The notes under the pieces are model-generated. The model was not told the origin of the DNA. It made no database searches and saw only the letters and a program-made list of their open reading frames with translations. Below, in pieces: positions 1 through 7,611 of a stretch of DNA of 64,000 bases. The position numbers were made by a program, and so were the translations under genes. Every line of letters starts with the position of its first letter. The stretch's first letter is position 1. The stretch is from Tistlia consotensis USBA 355 (lineage in GTDB: Bacteria > Pseudomonadota > Alphaproteobacteria > Kiloniellales > DSM-21159), in NCBI RefSeq assembly GCF_900177295.1, contig NZ_FWZX01000019.1, positions 1-64,000 on the forward strand, written 5' to 3'.

Positions 1-253
1 GGGATCCCTCGTCCGGCACGATCTGCACCGGCACCAGCGCCTGGGACTCGGGCGCCGGCGGAGCGTCGATCCGCGTGCAGAGCTGCTTGCGCCAGCGGAA
101 CAGCTGGCTGACGTGCAGGCCCGCCGAGCGCGCCACCTCCGAGACCGTCACGCCCGGCTCCAGGCTCGCCGCGACCAGCCGCTCCTTCTCCGCACGCGAC
201 CAGTGCCGCCGCCGCTCAACGGACGTGATCACCTCGACCCGCGGTATCGTCAT
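1..253 (-). CDS. tnpA: IS66-family transposase accessory protein TnpA (partial, N-terminal part)
   Basis: The gene reads leftwards off the window edge, so only the first 84 codons are present. The ATG is at 253. The N-terminus carries a helix-turn-helix of the IS3/IS66 OrfA type: [20 protein letters not shown], then [20 protein letters not shown] at about residues 37-56. In IS66 elements this small DNA-binding protein is encoded upstream of TnpB and the large TnpC transposase, which would lie outside the window. It marks one end of a mobile element next to the accessory genes on its right. The family call is from motif recognition; the element's terminal repeat could not be defined. Confidence 0.85.
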   Translation of the reverse strand, partial: MTIPRVEVITSVERRRHWSRAEKERLVAASLEPGVTVSEVARSAGLHVSQLFRWRKQLCTRIDAPPAPESQALVPVQIVPDEGS

Positions 254-356
254 AGGGCTACTCCTAGGATTACCCCTAGGACCTTCCCACGATCCCGCTA
301 TCCCGCAAGGCGGCTCTCACCGGAGGCGTACGCTTTACCAGCTCAGCGGGGATGCG
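254..356. mobile_element. Probable IS66-type element end / junction region
   Basis: This short gap separates the divergent tnpA and the SEC-C gene. It contains two CCTAGG palindromes 12 bp apart (263-268 and 275-280), within a short imperfect tandem repeat. The outer end of the element should fall here, because tnpA is normally the gene nearest the left IS end. I could not identify a terminal inverted repeat without the other end of the element. Confidence 0.35.
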
Positions 357-776
357 ATGAAGGAGTTAGCGGACGGCATCGACCGTGTGCTCCGGGCCGC
401 GCAGATGAAGGGTTCATCGGACTTCACGCTGGGATTCGCCGACACCGGCCTCACGGTCCACGCCAATTTCGCACCCCGATCCGAGGCGGAGCCAAGGCTG
501 GAGGCGCATATGACGCTGCGGAAGTACAGCCAGAAGGCGGACCAATGGTTCGGGCTGTGCCTTTCGCCAGCAACGGGCGCAATCCGCTTTGGCAAGAAGG
601 TCGTCTTCCCCTGGAAGTTCGACGGCAAGATGAACCAGATGGCGAACCAGCTCGGAAAATCGCCGAAGTCGGAGTCAACCGCCCGCCAGGGCCCGAAACT
701 GGGACGCAACGATCCGTGCCACTGTGGCAGTGGCAAGAAGTATAAGAAGTGCCACCTCGCCGCCGATGGAGGCTAG
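357..776 (+). CDS. SEC-C motif-containing small protein
   Basis: A 139-residue protein starting at ATG 357, 4 nt after a GCGGGG stretch. The C-terminus carries a clear SEC-C zinc-binding motif, [18 protein letters not shown], as found at the end of SecA and in many unrelated proteins. Three Cys and a His are the expected zinc ligands. The N-terminal 105 residues match no family I recognise. The reading frame stays open upstream to about 75, but that part lies opposite tnpA and looks non-coding. The gene sits between an IS66 fragment and the leftward PIN gene pair, so it is probably part of an accessory patch. Its function is unknown; SEC-C domains usually contact partner proteins or nucleic acids. 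Confidence 0.75.
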   Translation: MKELADGIDRVLRAAQMKGSSDFTLGFADTGLTVHANFAPRSEAEPRLEAHMTLRKYSQKADQWFGLCLSPATGAIRFGKKVVFPWKFDGKMNQMANQLGKSPKSESTARQGPKLGRNDPCHCGSGKKYKKCHLAADGG

Positions 777-791
777 GCCACGGGCGCCCGG

Positions 792-1484
792 TCAGAATCC
801 GAGCGTCACCTTCGCCTGCGCCATATTGGTCGCATAGGCCATGTTCATGCGTGCGAAGTCGGCCTGGAGATCGGTCTTCAGCACGTTGGTCTCGCCGAGA
901 TATTCCTTGCTGTTGGACGAGAGAAACACCGCGGTCGCGGGCAGGCCAGCACCGCGCAGATCAGCCATCGCCCCGAGATAGGTCTCGAGCACGAGGCAGT
1001 CCTTGACCGAGTCCTTGCCCTTGCGCGCGGGCGCGACGTTGCGATTCACACGGTCCATTGCGCGGATGAGCGCGTCGGTGGAGCCGGGGACCAGCGTCGA
1101 GGCGTTCAGCCAGCGCTGAACGATCTGTCGAGCCGGCGCAACGAGCGCGTCGAGATGAGTGAGGCTGATGCTGATCGCGGGTAGGAAGGTGCCGTAGATC
1201 TGATTTACGCGCTCAACCTTTTCCCGAAGCTTCCGGATCGCTCGCCTCGCCTCGTCCTGCACGGTCTGGTCGTGTTCGTTGAATTCGAGCTCGACTTGCT
1301 CTGCGATGAGGCAAACCAAGTCGCCGTTCTCCAGCCGATCGAGAAGATCGATCGCCGCCTTGCGTTCGTGCGGCTTCAATTCGTCCCGGGTTGGATCGCG
1401 CATGATGTCCAGCACCGAGCAGGTGTCGATGCAAAGCACCGGCACTCCTCGCCCGACGATTGCGCTAGGGTTGAATGCCAGCAC
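792..1484 (-). CDS. PIN-like domain protein (putative ribonuclease)
   Basis: A 230-residue protein. Near the N-terminus VLCIDTCSVLDIM places acidic residues D20 and D26 where PIN-fold nucleases begin (beta strand followed by Asp). Further acids lie in SVKDCLVLETYL, and the C-terminal strand VFLSSNSKEYL has Asn where many PIN domains have the third Asp. PIN domains are metal-dependent RNases, common in toxin-antitoxin and defence loci. The GTG start at 1484 lies 2 nt after the stop of the upstream gene, so the two are almost certainly one transcript and translationally coupled. The PIN assignment rests on motif pattern only. The altered third acid leaves open whether it is catalytic. Confidence 0.7.
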   Translation of the reverse strand: MLAFNPSAIVGRGVPVLCIDTCSVLDIMRDPTRDELKPHERKAAIDLLDRLENGDLVCLIAEQVELEFNEHDQTVQDEARRAIRKLREKVERVNQIYGTFLPAISISLTHLDALVAPARQIVQRWLNASTLVPGSTDALIRAMDRVNRNVAPARKGKDSVKDCLVLETYLGAMADLRGAGLPATAVFLSSNSKEYLGETNVLKTDLQADFARMNMAYATNMAQAKVTLGF

Positions 1485-1486
1485 GG

Positions 1487-2143
1487 TCAGCGCGTCTCAA
1501 CGTCCCGCGCAAGCAGAGCGATGCCTCGTTCAAACTCGGCGACGAGAGTGTGCGCCGACTGCTCGTCCCAGCCCTCCACCTCGTGCAGCCAGCGGGCGAG
1601 GTAGTCCGACCCGATCCGCTTTCCGGTCCGGTGCACGGCAATGATGAAGTCGAACCACCGCCGCTCGTCCATCGGATGGCTGGCGCCGGTCGACTTGTTG
1701 GCAGCGCCCGAGAAGCGGCGCAGGGCAATGGCGGCCTCCGGTGTCAGCCAGTCCTCAAGGTTCTGGTTCGCCGATGTCGTCGACACGGTAAACCCGAAGC
1801 GGCGAGCGATCGGTTTCGCCACGGTCTCGGCAAAGTCCGCGAGAACCGCGTTATATTCGGAAACCGTCAGCTTGCTGGTCTGAACGGGCGTAACGTTAGG
1901 GACATAGTAGCCCCCATCCTGCGGCCACAGCACCAGCCTAACCGCCGGCAAGTCATCAGCAGGGCTGCGCTCAAAGATCAGGATGCCCTTGTCGCCGACC
2001 GCGTTGCGTTCGGCGCTCGCCGAGCCTTCGGCATCGAAGTGCCACGGGGAAGCTGCCTCCTGCTTGAGTGCAGCGGCGAGCGCGTCGCGGCTAGAGTCGG
2101 GACCGGTCAAGACCAAGTCCTGGAAGACGTTAATGCCGCTCAT
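1487..2143 (-). CDS. Uncharacterised protein, partner of the PIN-domain gene
   Basis: A 218-residue soluble protein that I do not recognise. ATG at 2143 follows a purine-rich stretch (GGTCGAGAGAA). There are no membrane segments or signal peptide. The sequence is acidic, with a Trp-rich C-terminal third containing MDERRWFDF and DYLARWLHEVEGW. Its stop codon lies 2 nt before the start of the PIN-domain gene. In PIN toxin-antitoxin operons the antitoxin usually comes first, as here, but 218 residues is long for a classical antitoxin and no DNA-binding motif is evident. It may be a regulatory or targeting partner of the PIN protein. That role is inferred from coupling alone. Confidence 0.7.
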   Translation of the reverse strand: MSGINVFQDLVLTGPDSSRDALAAALKQEAASPWHFDAEGSASAERNAVGDKGILIFERSPADDLPAVRLVLWPQDGGYYVPNVTPVQTSKLTVSEYNAVLADFAETVAKPIARRFGFTVSTTSANQNLEDWLTPEAAIALRRFSGAANKSTGASHPMDERRWFDFIIAVHRTGKRIGSDYLARWLHEVEGWDEQSAHTLVAEFERGIALLARDVETR

Positions 2144-2346
2144 ATTCTCTCGACCTTTCTAACGCGCCGCCGCGCGGGCGGACTGCGTGCTAGAAGTGCA
2201 ACAAGTCGGACCGCGACCATCGACTGTAGGATGCGACGCACGATCCGCTGGCGAGACCGACGGCCCTTGCCCCCCGAAGCCGACCCTTACGCCGGCAGAA
2301 AGCACCGTGAGGTCGGATCCGTGACGCTTTCGGCTCCTGGTCGGCG

Positions 2347-2613
2347 CTAGTTGGATTCTGACGCTGATCCGCGCCGGCCCTTCATATAGGCGACAGCACT
2401 ATCGATCTTCTCATCGTAACCCGGAAACCGCGCCTTTTCTTCGGCTGGCGACAGTCTCTCCACCTTGCCCTTCTCGCCCCCGAGATGCGCATAATAATTG
2501 GGTGACTCGTCGTAGGTTAGGGTGCCACCCTCGTTGGCCTCTAACGTCTTTTCCATCCCGCCGCCCGTACCCTCGTAGTGGAACACGATCTCTGGGTCCG
2601 TGAACCGTCGCAT
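2347..2613 (-). CDS. Small uncharacterised acidic protein
   Basis: An 88-residue protein beginning MRRFTDPEIVFHYEG. The frame remains open further upstream, but the ATG at 2613 is preceded at good distance by GGGAGGTG, which decides the start. The protein is charged, with a central stretch TYDESPNYYAHLGGEKGKVE and a basic tail. No known domain is recognised. It follows the 205-residue gene on the same strand with a gap of about 40 nt, so the two are probably co-transcribed. Confidence 0.6.
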   Translation of the reverse strand: MRRFTDPEIVFHYEGTGGGMEKTLEANEGGTLTYDESPNYYAHLGGEKGKVERLSPAEEKARFPGYDEKIDSAVAYMKGRRGSASESN

Positions 2614-2653
2614 TCTAGCACCTCCCATATCACGGCCGCTTCGGCGCGCTCTT

Positions 2654-3271
2654 CTAGTGGCCGGCATAAAGGTGCCAGTATGGGGGACGGCGCTTTCTCT
2701 CAAACTCCCAGAACCCGCCCTTCTCAGATGGTGCAAAGCAGAAGAAATCCGCCGGAGCACGCGGATCACGGCGGGAACTGTACTTCATGCCGTCGTCCAT
2801 CAGCCAAATCTCGGAGAAACCGAACCCGTCGAAGTCGGATGGGTCATACATGCTATCGACTTCCTCCCACACATCCCAAAGGGCAGGGTAAGTTGCCATC
2901 GCCCGGTACATGGCTTCCATCGTCAGGTTCTCGCGCTCCTTGGTGCCGATAGGAGGCCAAGTAAGATGGCCCAACAGGATCATCGGCCGGCCGCCGAACA
3001 GCCCGCGGCGATCATATTTCTCATGCTTCTGCTTCGCCAGTCGATGCATTCCGAGCACGATGTCTTCCGCGTCCGCAGCCATTATCGCGGTCAGTTCGAC
3101 GCCGGTCTCTATGTCGTCAATGAGTGCGATCAGATCGGGCGGGTCCTCTCCACCGACATTTTTGACCGTGCGGCCGGTTACCTTCGGAAAATCGCTCTCG
3201 AACGCCTCGGCTGTCATGTCCTCGCACATGCGCTTGCCGGTCACGTAGTCATCGCTGCTCATGTGCGTCAT
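2654..3271 (-). CDS. Uncharacterised protein, possibly a PD-(D/E)XK nuclease-like fold
   Basis: A 205-residue protein of lower GC than its chromosomal neighbours. The pattern PPDLIALIDDIETGVELTAI (about residues 43-62) resembles the PD-x(n)-ExT/ExK strand pair of PD-(D/E)XK nuclease-like proteins, but no clear catalytic Lys follows, so this may be a coincidence or an inactive fold. Other landmarks are RPMILLGHLTWPP and an aromatic C-terminus ending PPYWHLYAGH. There is no signal peptide or membrane segment. The start at 3271 has no good ribosome binding site; a second ATG three codons later is equally possible. It lies just upstream of an 88-residue gene on the same strand. Function unknown. 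Confidence 0.6.
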   Translation of the reverse strand: MTHMSSDDYVTGKRMCEDMTAEAFESDFPKVTGRTVKNVGGEDPPDLIALIDDIETGVELTAIMAADAEDIVLGMHRLAKQKHEKYDRRGLFGGRPMILLGHLTWPPIGTKERENLTMEAMYRAMATYPALWDVWEEVDSMYDPSDFDGFGFSEIWLMDDGMKYSSRRDPRAPADFFCFAPSEKGGFWEFERKRRPPYWHLYAGH

Positions 3272-3504
3272 ATGGGGAGCGAGCCGCCGTCCCCAAACCT
3301 GAGCGTTATCGAGTGAACGCGTGCGTGGCTAGCCACGGGCGACGTGGTTTGCTCGCGGTTCGTTTATCGGCCGATATCGGGGCATCCCCTGTCGCTCCGC
3401 GGTGGCATCGCGAAGGACTGCTCACCACCCGTCGCGGACTCGGCGCAAGCCGCGCTGAACGACCCCTTCGGGTCAACTGCGGCCGCTTAGCGCTTGCCGA
3501 CCCC

Positions 3505-3636
3505 GATGCTGCCCCTCCAGCACCCCCGTGATCGCGTCGTCGTGCCACTCGCCGTCGAGGGGTGCGGATTCGCGCTCTCGCCCTTCCTCGACGAAGCCGG
3601 AGTTCTCGTAGGCGCGGATCGCGCGGGCGTTTCCCG
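3505..3636 (-). pseudogene. C-terminal remnant of a GNAT N-acetyltransferase
   Basis: Read leftwards, this stretch encodes GNARAIRAYENSGFVEEGRE followed by LDGEWHDDAITGVLEG. This is the typical last quarter of RimJ/RimL-type GNAT acetyltransferases (NARAIRLYEKLGF...DG.Y.DD). Nothing upstream in any frame matches the acetyl-CoA-binding part of the fold. The remnant is instead preceded by a palindromic CGTCATTC/GAATGACG repeat. It is a gene relic, apparently cut by repeat insertion or deletion. Bases 3272-3504 to its left hold no gene I can support. Confidence 0.6.
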
Positions 3637-3648
3637 CCCGGCGTTCCC

Positions 3649-3686
3649 TTTTCGTCGTCATTCCCGCCTCCGCGCGAATGACGAAA
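3649..3686. repeat. Palindromic repeat (CGTCATTC...GAATGACG hairpin)
   Basis: The arms CGTCATTC (3656-3663) and GAATGACG (3676-3683) can pair, with flanking TTTCGT and ACGAAA extending the stem. Similar CGTCAT.CC elements occur near 33.4 kb. Such elements are common intergenic palindromes in GC-rich alphaproteobacteria. This one abuts the GNAT relic. Confidence 0.6.
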
Positions 3687-3711
3687 AGGGGGGCGGAAGC
3701 GGGGCGGCGCG

Positions 3712-4626
3712 TCAGCCCGGCGCCATGGCTGCGCCGTCGCCCTCCCCGCATTCCTCGACCACCCAGTCCCGGAACGCGCGGACGCGGGGGTCGGAGAGGC
3801 GCTGCTCGAGATAGACGAGGTGGTAGCCGCGGTCGATCGGCACGACGAGCTCGAAGGGCTGGACCAGGGTGCCGGCGGCCAGCTCGGCCTCGACGTAGCC
3901 CCAGTAGCCGAGCACCAGGCCCTGGCCGGCGACCGCCGCGGCCAGCGCCATGGTGTAGTTCTCGAAGCGCAGCACGCGGGCCGGCGCCGCGGACCCGGCA
4001 CCGGCCGCCGCCAGCCAGGCGTCCCAGTCGTCGTTGTCCGCCTCGACGTCGCGGATCAGCGTGCTCCGCGCCAGGGCCGCCGCGGGCCCGAGGCCGGCGA
4101 GGCGGGCCGCCAGCGCCGGCGCGCAGAGCGGCGAGACGCCGAAGCGCAGGATCGGCTCGGCGCGCAGCCCCGGCCAGTCGCCGGTGCCGTGGCGCAGCGC
4201 GAGGTCGGCCTCGCCGGCGGCGAGGTCCGCGACCCGGTAGCTGCTGAGGATCGCGGTCTCGATCTCGGGATGGCGCTCGACGAAGCGCGGGAAGCGCGGC
4301 ATCAGCCAGCGCGTGCCGACCTCGGCGGTCAGGCTGATCGTCAGCGGCCGCGCCGCGGCCGGGCCGAGCAGCTCGTCCGTGGCCCGGGCGAGCCGGTCGA
4401 AGGCGCCCTCGACCTCGGCGCGGTAGCGGCGCCCGGCCTCGGTCAGCCGCAGGCCGGCCGGCGTGCGCCTCAGCAGGTCAAGGCCGAGCTCCTGCTCCAG
4501 GCCGCGGATGCGGTGGCTGACCGCGCTCGGCGTGATGCCGAGCCGCTGCGCCGCGCCGGCCAGATTGCCCGCGCGCGCGACGGCGTCGAAGGCCTGCAGG
4601 CCGCGCAGGGACGGCAGGCGTCGCAT
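3712..4626 (-). CDS. LysR-family transcriptional regulator (GcvA-like)
   Basis: A 304-residue LysR-type regulator. The N-terminal winged helix-turn-helix is LRGLQAFDAVARAGNLAGAA followed by ITPSAVSHRIRGLEQELGLD (residues 7-50). The rest is a periplasmic-binding-protein-like effector domain with the GcvA-subgroup pattern: TAEVGTRWLMPRFPRFVERH, and DLALRHGTGDWPGL at about residues 140-153. These proteins bind DNA as tetramers and usually control a divergent gene. The divergent frame here, starting at 4712, is short and looks damaged, so the target may be lost or distant. The effector cannot be predicted. Confidence 0.9.
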   Translation of the reverse strand: MRRLPSLRGLQAFDAVARAGNLAGAAQRLGITPSAVSHRIRGLEQELGLDLLRRTPAGLRLTEAGRRYRAEVEGAFDRLARATDELLGPAAARPLTISLTAEVGTRWLMPRFPRFVERHPEIETAILSSYRVADLAAGEADLALRHGTGDWPGLRAEPILRFGVSPLCAPALAARLAGLGPAAALARSTLIRDVEADNDDWDAWLAAAGAGSAAPARVLRFENYTMALAAAVAGQGLVLGYWGYVEAELAAGTLVQPFELVVPIDRGYHLVYLEQRLSDPRVRAFRDWVVEECGEGDGAAMAPG

Positions 4627-4711
4627 GGCCGGCTCCCTCTTGAAAAAACCTCAAGCGTTCGCTGAGATCTTCGCGTTCGCCAGGGCGGCATCATCGGCCG
4701 ATCCTGGCGCC

Positions 4712-4948
4712 ATGACTAGAGCTTTTCTCAAAGGTCTGCTGCCCAGGCGGCGCGACCGGCAGCCGGCGCCGCCGCCGGACGGCCTCTACCGGCAGGTCGC
4801 GGCCCTGCTGGTCCCGGGGCCGCCGGGCGCGGCCGAGCGGCTGCTCGGCAGCCTGGCGTTCGACGGCACGGCGCGCGGCCCGGGGCACGGCCCGGGGCAC
4901 GGCACTGCGCCGGGCGGCGCCGCCCGTCAGCGCAGGCGGTCGAGATAG
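4712..4948 (+). CDS. Possible truncated gene divergent from the LysR regulator
   Basis: A 78-residue frame starting at ATG 4712, 85 bp from the divergent LysR start. It opens with MTRAFLKGLLPRRRDRQ and a plausible helical stretch (DGLYRQVAALLVPG). It then runs into low-complexity sequence with a tandem GGGGCACGGCCC-type repeat and overlaps the end of the TetR gene by 22 bp. I cannot match it to a family. It may be the surviving 5' end of the LysR regulator's former target, or not a gene at all. Confidence 0.2.
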   Translation: MTRAFLKGLLPRRRDRQPAPPPDGLYRQVAALLVPGPPGAAERLLGSLAFDGTARGPGHGPGHGTAPGGAARQRRRSR

Positions 4949-5568
4949 GCGCAGAACATGTCGGCCATGGCGTCTGAATAGACTTCGACCTCGGCGGGCG
5001 TCCGCGGGGCCTCCGAGAAGCGCTTGCCGAGCGCGGCGAGCGCGCCGGTGATCAGCTCGGCGGCCAGGGCGCGGGTCGCGTCGTCGGCCCGCGGCAGCGC
5101 CTCGCGCAGGAAGGCCTCGGCGCTGCGCTCGACCGAGGCGCGCGCCTGCCGGGCCTCGGGTGCGTCGCGGTAGAGCGGTGCGGCGTCGTCGAGCGCGCCG
5201 CGCATCCCGGCCTCCTCGCACTCCGAGCGGACGAAGGCGTGGACCAGCCGGCGCAGCCGCTCCTGCGGCGGCCGGGCGCGGTCCTCGAGGATCGCGCGCA
5301 TCAGCGCGCCGGTCTCCTGCCACTCGTCGCTCTGCAGGCGGAACAGGATCGCCGCCTTGTTGGGGAAGTACTGGTAGAGCGAGCCGACGCTGACGCCGGC
5401 CCTCTCGGCGACCCGCGCCGTCGTGAAGCGCGGCGCCCCCTCCGTCGCCAGAACCTGAACCGCGGCCTCCAGGATCGCCGAGACGAGCTCCCGCGAGCGC
5501 GCCTGGCTGGGCTGCTTGCGCGCGGAAATCCGGGCTTTCGGGCGGTCGGGCACGGGCCTCTCCGGCAA
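4927..5568 (-). CDS. TetR/AcrR-family transcriptional regulator
   Basis: A 213-residue TetR-type repressor. The DNA-binding domain is typical: a basic leader (RKQPSQARSRE), then ILEAAVQVLATEGAPRFTTA and VAERAGVSVGSLYQYFPNKA (about residues 31-71). The remaining helical part would bind a small ligand. The gene is divergent from an O-methyltransferase gene, and the 80-bp gap contains a strong palindrome at 5581-5600 that is probably its operator. It therefore likely represses itself and the methyltransferase until a ligand is bound. The ligand is not predictable from sequence. Confidence 0.9.
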   Translation of the reverse strand: MPERPVPDRPKARISARKQPSQARSRELVSAILEAAVQVLATEGAPRFTTARVAERAGVSVGSLYQYFPNKAAILFRLQSDEWQETGALMRAILEDRARPPQERLRRLVHAFVRSECEEAGMRGALDDAAPLYRDAPEARQARASVERSAEAFLREALPRADDATRALAAELITGALAALGKRFSEAPRTPAEVEVYSDAMADMFCAYLDRLR

Positions 5569-5580
5569 TGCGAATAGGAA

Positions 5581-5600
5581 ATGCGACTAATCAGTCGTAT
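5581..5600. promoter_or_regulatory. Probable TetR operator palindrome
   Basis: ATGCGACTAATCAGTCGTAT is an 8+4+8 inverted repeat with a single mismatch. It lies between the divergent TetR gene and the O-methyltransferase gene, where TetR-family operators usually sit. Assignment to this regulator is by position and symmetry. Confidence 0.65.
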
Positions 5601-5648
5601 TTCTAGCCCAGGCCGATCCGGCCGCGCAACGCACCAAGGAGCTTCCCG

Positions 5649-6314
5649 ATGACGACCCTGAGCGAGCCCCGCCTGTCCGCCCTGCTCGACCGCCTGTTCA
5701 CGGAAGCCGCCGCGGCCTCGCCCGAGACGAGCCCGGCGCTCGCCGGCCTGCCCGGCGAGGAGCGGGCGCGCCTGCTGCAGAGCCGAACCGCCTACCGCGA
5801 GCTCTACGGGCTGCTGAAGGACCTGCCGCTGCCGGTCTCGCGAGAGACCGGCCGGCTGCTCTACATGCTGGCGCGCGCCGGCGGGGCGCGGACGATCGTC
5901 GAGTTCGGCACCTCCTTCGGCCTTTCGACCCTGCATCTCGCCGCCGCGCTCCGCGACAACGGCGGCGGCCGGCTGATCACCAGCGAGTTCGAGCCCTCCA
6001 AGGTGGCGCGCGCCAAGGCCAACCTGGCGGAAGGCGGCCTCGCCGACCTGGTCGAGATCCGCGAGGGCGACGCCCTGGAGACGCTGGCCGCCGACCAGCC
6101 CGAGACGATCGACCTGCTGCTGCTCGACGGCGCCAAGGCGCTCTATCCGGACATCCTGGCGCTGCTGGAGGGCCGGCTGCGGCCGGGCGCGCTGATCGTC
6201 GCCGACAACGCCGACGACAGCCCGGACTACCTCGACTACGTCCGCTCGCCGGCGAACGGCTACCTCTCCACGCCCTTCGCCGGGGACGTCGAGCTGTCCC
6301 AGCGGCTCGCCTGA
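5649..6314 (+). CDS. Class I SAM-dependent O-methyltransferase
   Basis: A 221-residue methyltransferase of the CCoAOMT-like group. The SAM-binding glycine-rich motif is TIVEFGTSFGLSTLHLAAAL (about residues 82-101), followed by an acidic ribose-binding position in LITSEFEPSK. The post-motif DLLLLDGAKALYPDI matches the metal/substrate region of catechol-type O-methyltransferases. It would transfer a methyl group from SAM to a hydroxyl group on a small, probably aromatic, substrate in the cytoplasm. The divergent TetR regulator and the palindrome between them suggest induction by the substrate or a related compound. Full length for the family. Confidence 0.85.
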   Translation: MTTLSEPRLSALLDRLFTEAAAASPETSPALAGLPGEERARLLQSRTAYRELYGLLKDLPLPVSRETGRLLYMLARAGGARTIVEFGTSFGLSTLHLAAALRDNGGGRLITSEFEPSKVARAKANLAEGGLADLVEIREGDALETLAADQPETIDLLLLDGAKALYPDILALLEGRLRPGALIVADNADDSPDYLDYVRSPANGYLSTPFAGDVELSQRLA

Positions 6315-6374
6315 GCCGCGCCGCTGCGCGCCGGGCCGCGGCTCGCGACGCGCAGCGGCCGGAGACCGGCCGCC

Positions 6375-6622
6375 TCACGCCCTGATCCAGGCCCAGGCCT
6401 CGGGCAGCGCCTCGGCGGATGAGCAGCGCAGCTCGCCCTGCATCAGCAGGCCGGCGAGGCGTCCCAGCCCTCGAAGCCGCCGTCCAGGTAGAAGAGCGCG
6501 CGCAGGCTGCCGAACCGCCGCGCCAGGGCCTCGAGGCGCGGTGCCGGCACGCGGTCGCCGTCGTCGAGCGTCAGCCGGCCGCTGGCGCGGATGCCGAGGA
6601 TCGGGCCCTCGCTCTCCGGCAT
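6375..6622 (-). pseudogene. SpoIIAA-like (STAS) protein, internally deleted and frameshifted
   Basis: From ATG 6622 leftwards the sequence encodes MPESEGPILGIRASGRLTLD then LFYLDGGFEGWD, the characteristic start of the roughly 125-residue SpoIIAA-like/STAS proteins. After GFEGWDA the frame hits a stop at 6443-6445. A second frame continues with ELRCSSAEALPEAWAWIRA, ending at 6375, which resembles the normal C-terminal end. About 40 central residues are missing and the frame is shifted, so the gene is broken. An in-frame ACG twelve nucleotides before the ATG may be a lost original start. Confidence 0.6.
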
Positions 6623-6705
6623 GATCTCGATCGTCGGCCGAGCTCCTTCCTTCGCCGCCCCACGCCGGTCCGGCGCCGGAAGGGGGAGGGACCATGGCGC
6701 CCCGG

Positions 6706-7434
6706 CTAGCCTGCGGTCCCCTTGCGCGGATCCGCGATGACCTTCAGATAGACCGGCGGCTGCCCCGACAGCCCCTGCTGCACCTTGCGCGAGAAATCGT
6801 CGGTCAGGGCCTGGCTGTCGCCGCGCTCCAGGGCGTCGAGGGCCTCGGCGACGACGGCCTCGGGGCTGCTCTTGGGCACCTCGAGGCCGCTGACCATCCC
6901 GGTGTCGATGAAGCTGGCGTGCAGGCCGAGCACCTGGGTGCCCTGGCCGGCCAGCTCGCTGCGCAGGCCGTTGGTCAGCGCCCAGGCGGCGGCCTTGGAG
7001 GCGCTGTAGGTCGCCAGCAGCGGGCCGGTCACCCAGCTCGCGACCGACAGCACGTCGAGCAGCGCGCCGCCGCCGTTGCGGGCCAGGACCGGCGCGAAGG
7101 CGCGGGCCATCGCGAGCGGCCCGACGACGTTGGTCTCGAAATGCGCGCGCAGGTCCTCGACCGCGCCCTCATCGAGGAAGCCGCCGAGCCGGGCGATGCC
7201 GGCGTTGTTGACCAGCAGGGTGACGTCGCCCGCGGCCTCGGCCGCCGCCGCGACCTGCTCGGGCCGCGTCACGTCGAGCTGCAGTGGCACCACCCCGGGC
7301 AGGGCGACGGAGGCGGGATCGCGCGCCGCGGCGTAGACCTTCGCGGCGCCGCGCGCCAGCAGGGCGCGGGCGAAGGCGAGGCCGAGGCCGCGGTTGGCGC
7401 CGGTCACCAGCGCGACGGATCCCTGGATCTTCAT
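6706..7434 (-). CDS. Short-chain dehydrogenase/reductase (SDR)
   Basis: A 242-residue classical SDR starting at ATG 7434, preceded by GAAAGGAGC. The Rossmann motif TGANRGLG (residues 11-18) binds NAD(P). NNAGIA and the catalytic pair YSASK (Tyr-x3-Lys) with an upstream Ser are present. It should oxidise or reduce a hydroxyl/carbonyl group on a small molecule, substrate unknown. The reading frame stays open far upstream to about 9273, but that stretch is antisense to the PLP enzyme gene and non-coding. Confidence 0.9.
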   Translation of the reverse strand: MKIQGSVALVTGANRGLGLAFARALLARGAAKVYAAARDPASVALPGVVPLQLDVTRPEQVAAAAEAAGDVTLLVNNAGIARLGGFLDEGAVEDLRAHFETNVVGPLAMARAFAPVLARNGGGALLDVLSVASWVTGPLLATYSASKAAAWALTNGLRSELAGQGTQVLGLHASFIDTGMVSGLEVPKSSPEAVVAEALDALERGDSQALTDDFSRKVQQGLSGQPPVYLKVIADPRKGTAG

Positions 7435-7611
7435 GGCCTGCTCCTTTCGCCTCGGTGACGGACAGCATAGCAGGAGCGCCGGCGGCGCGAGGCCTGTCCG
7501 CCCCGGCTCCCGGGGCGCGGGGCCCGCGACCCGGAGGCCGGCCGGCTTTCGGGCTCGCCCGGCGCCCGGGAAGGCGGTAACAGGGCGGGTGCCGCACGAA
7601 AGGACCCCGCC

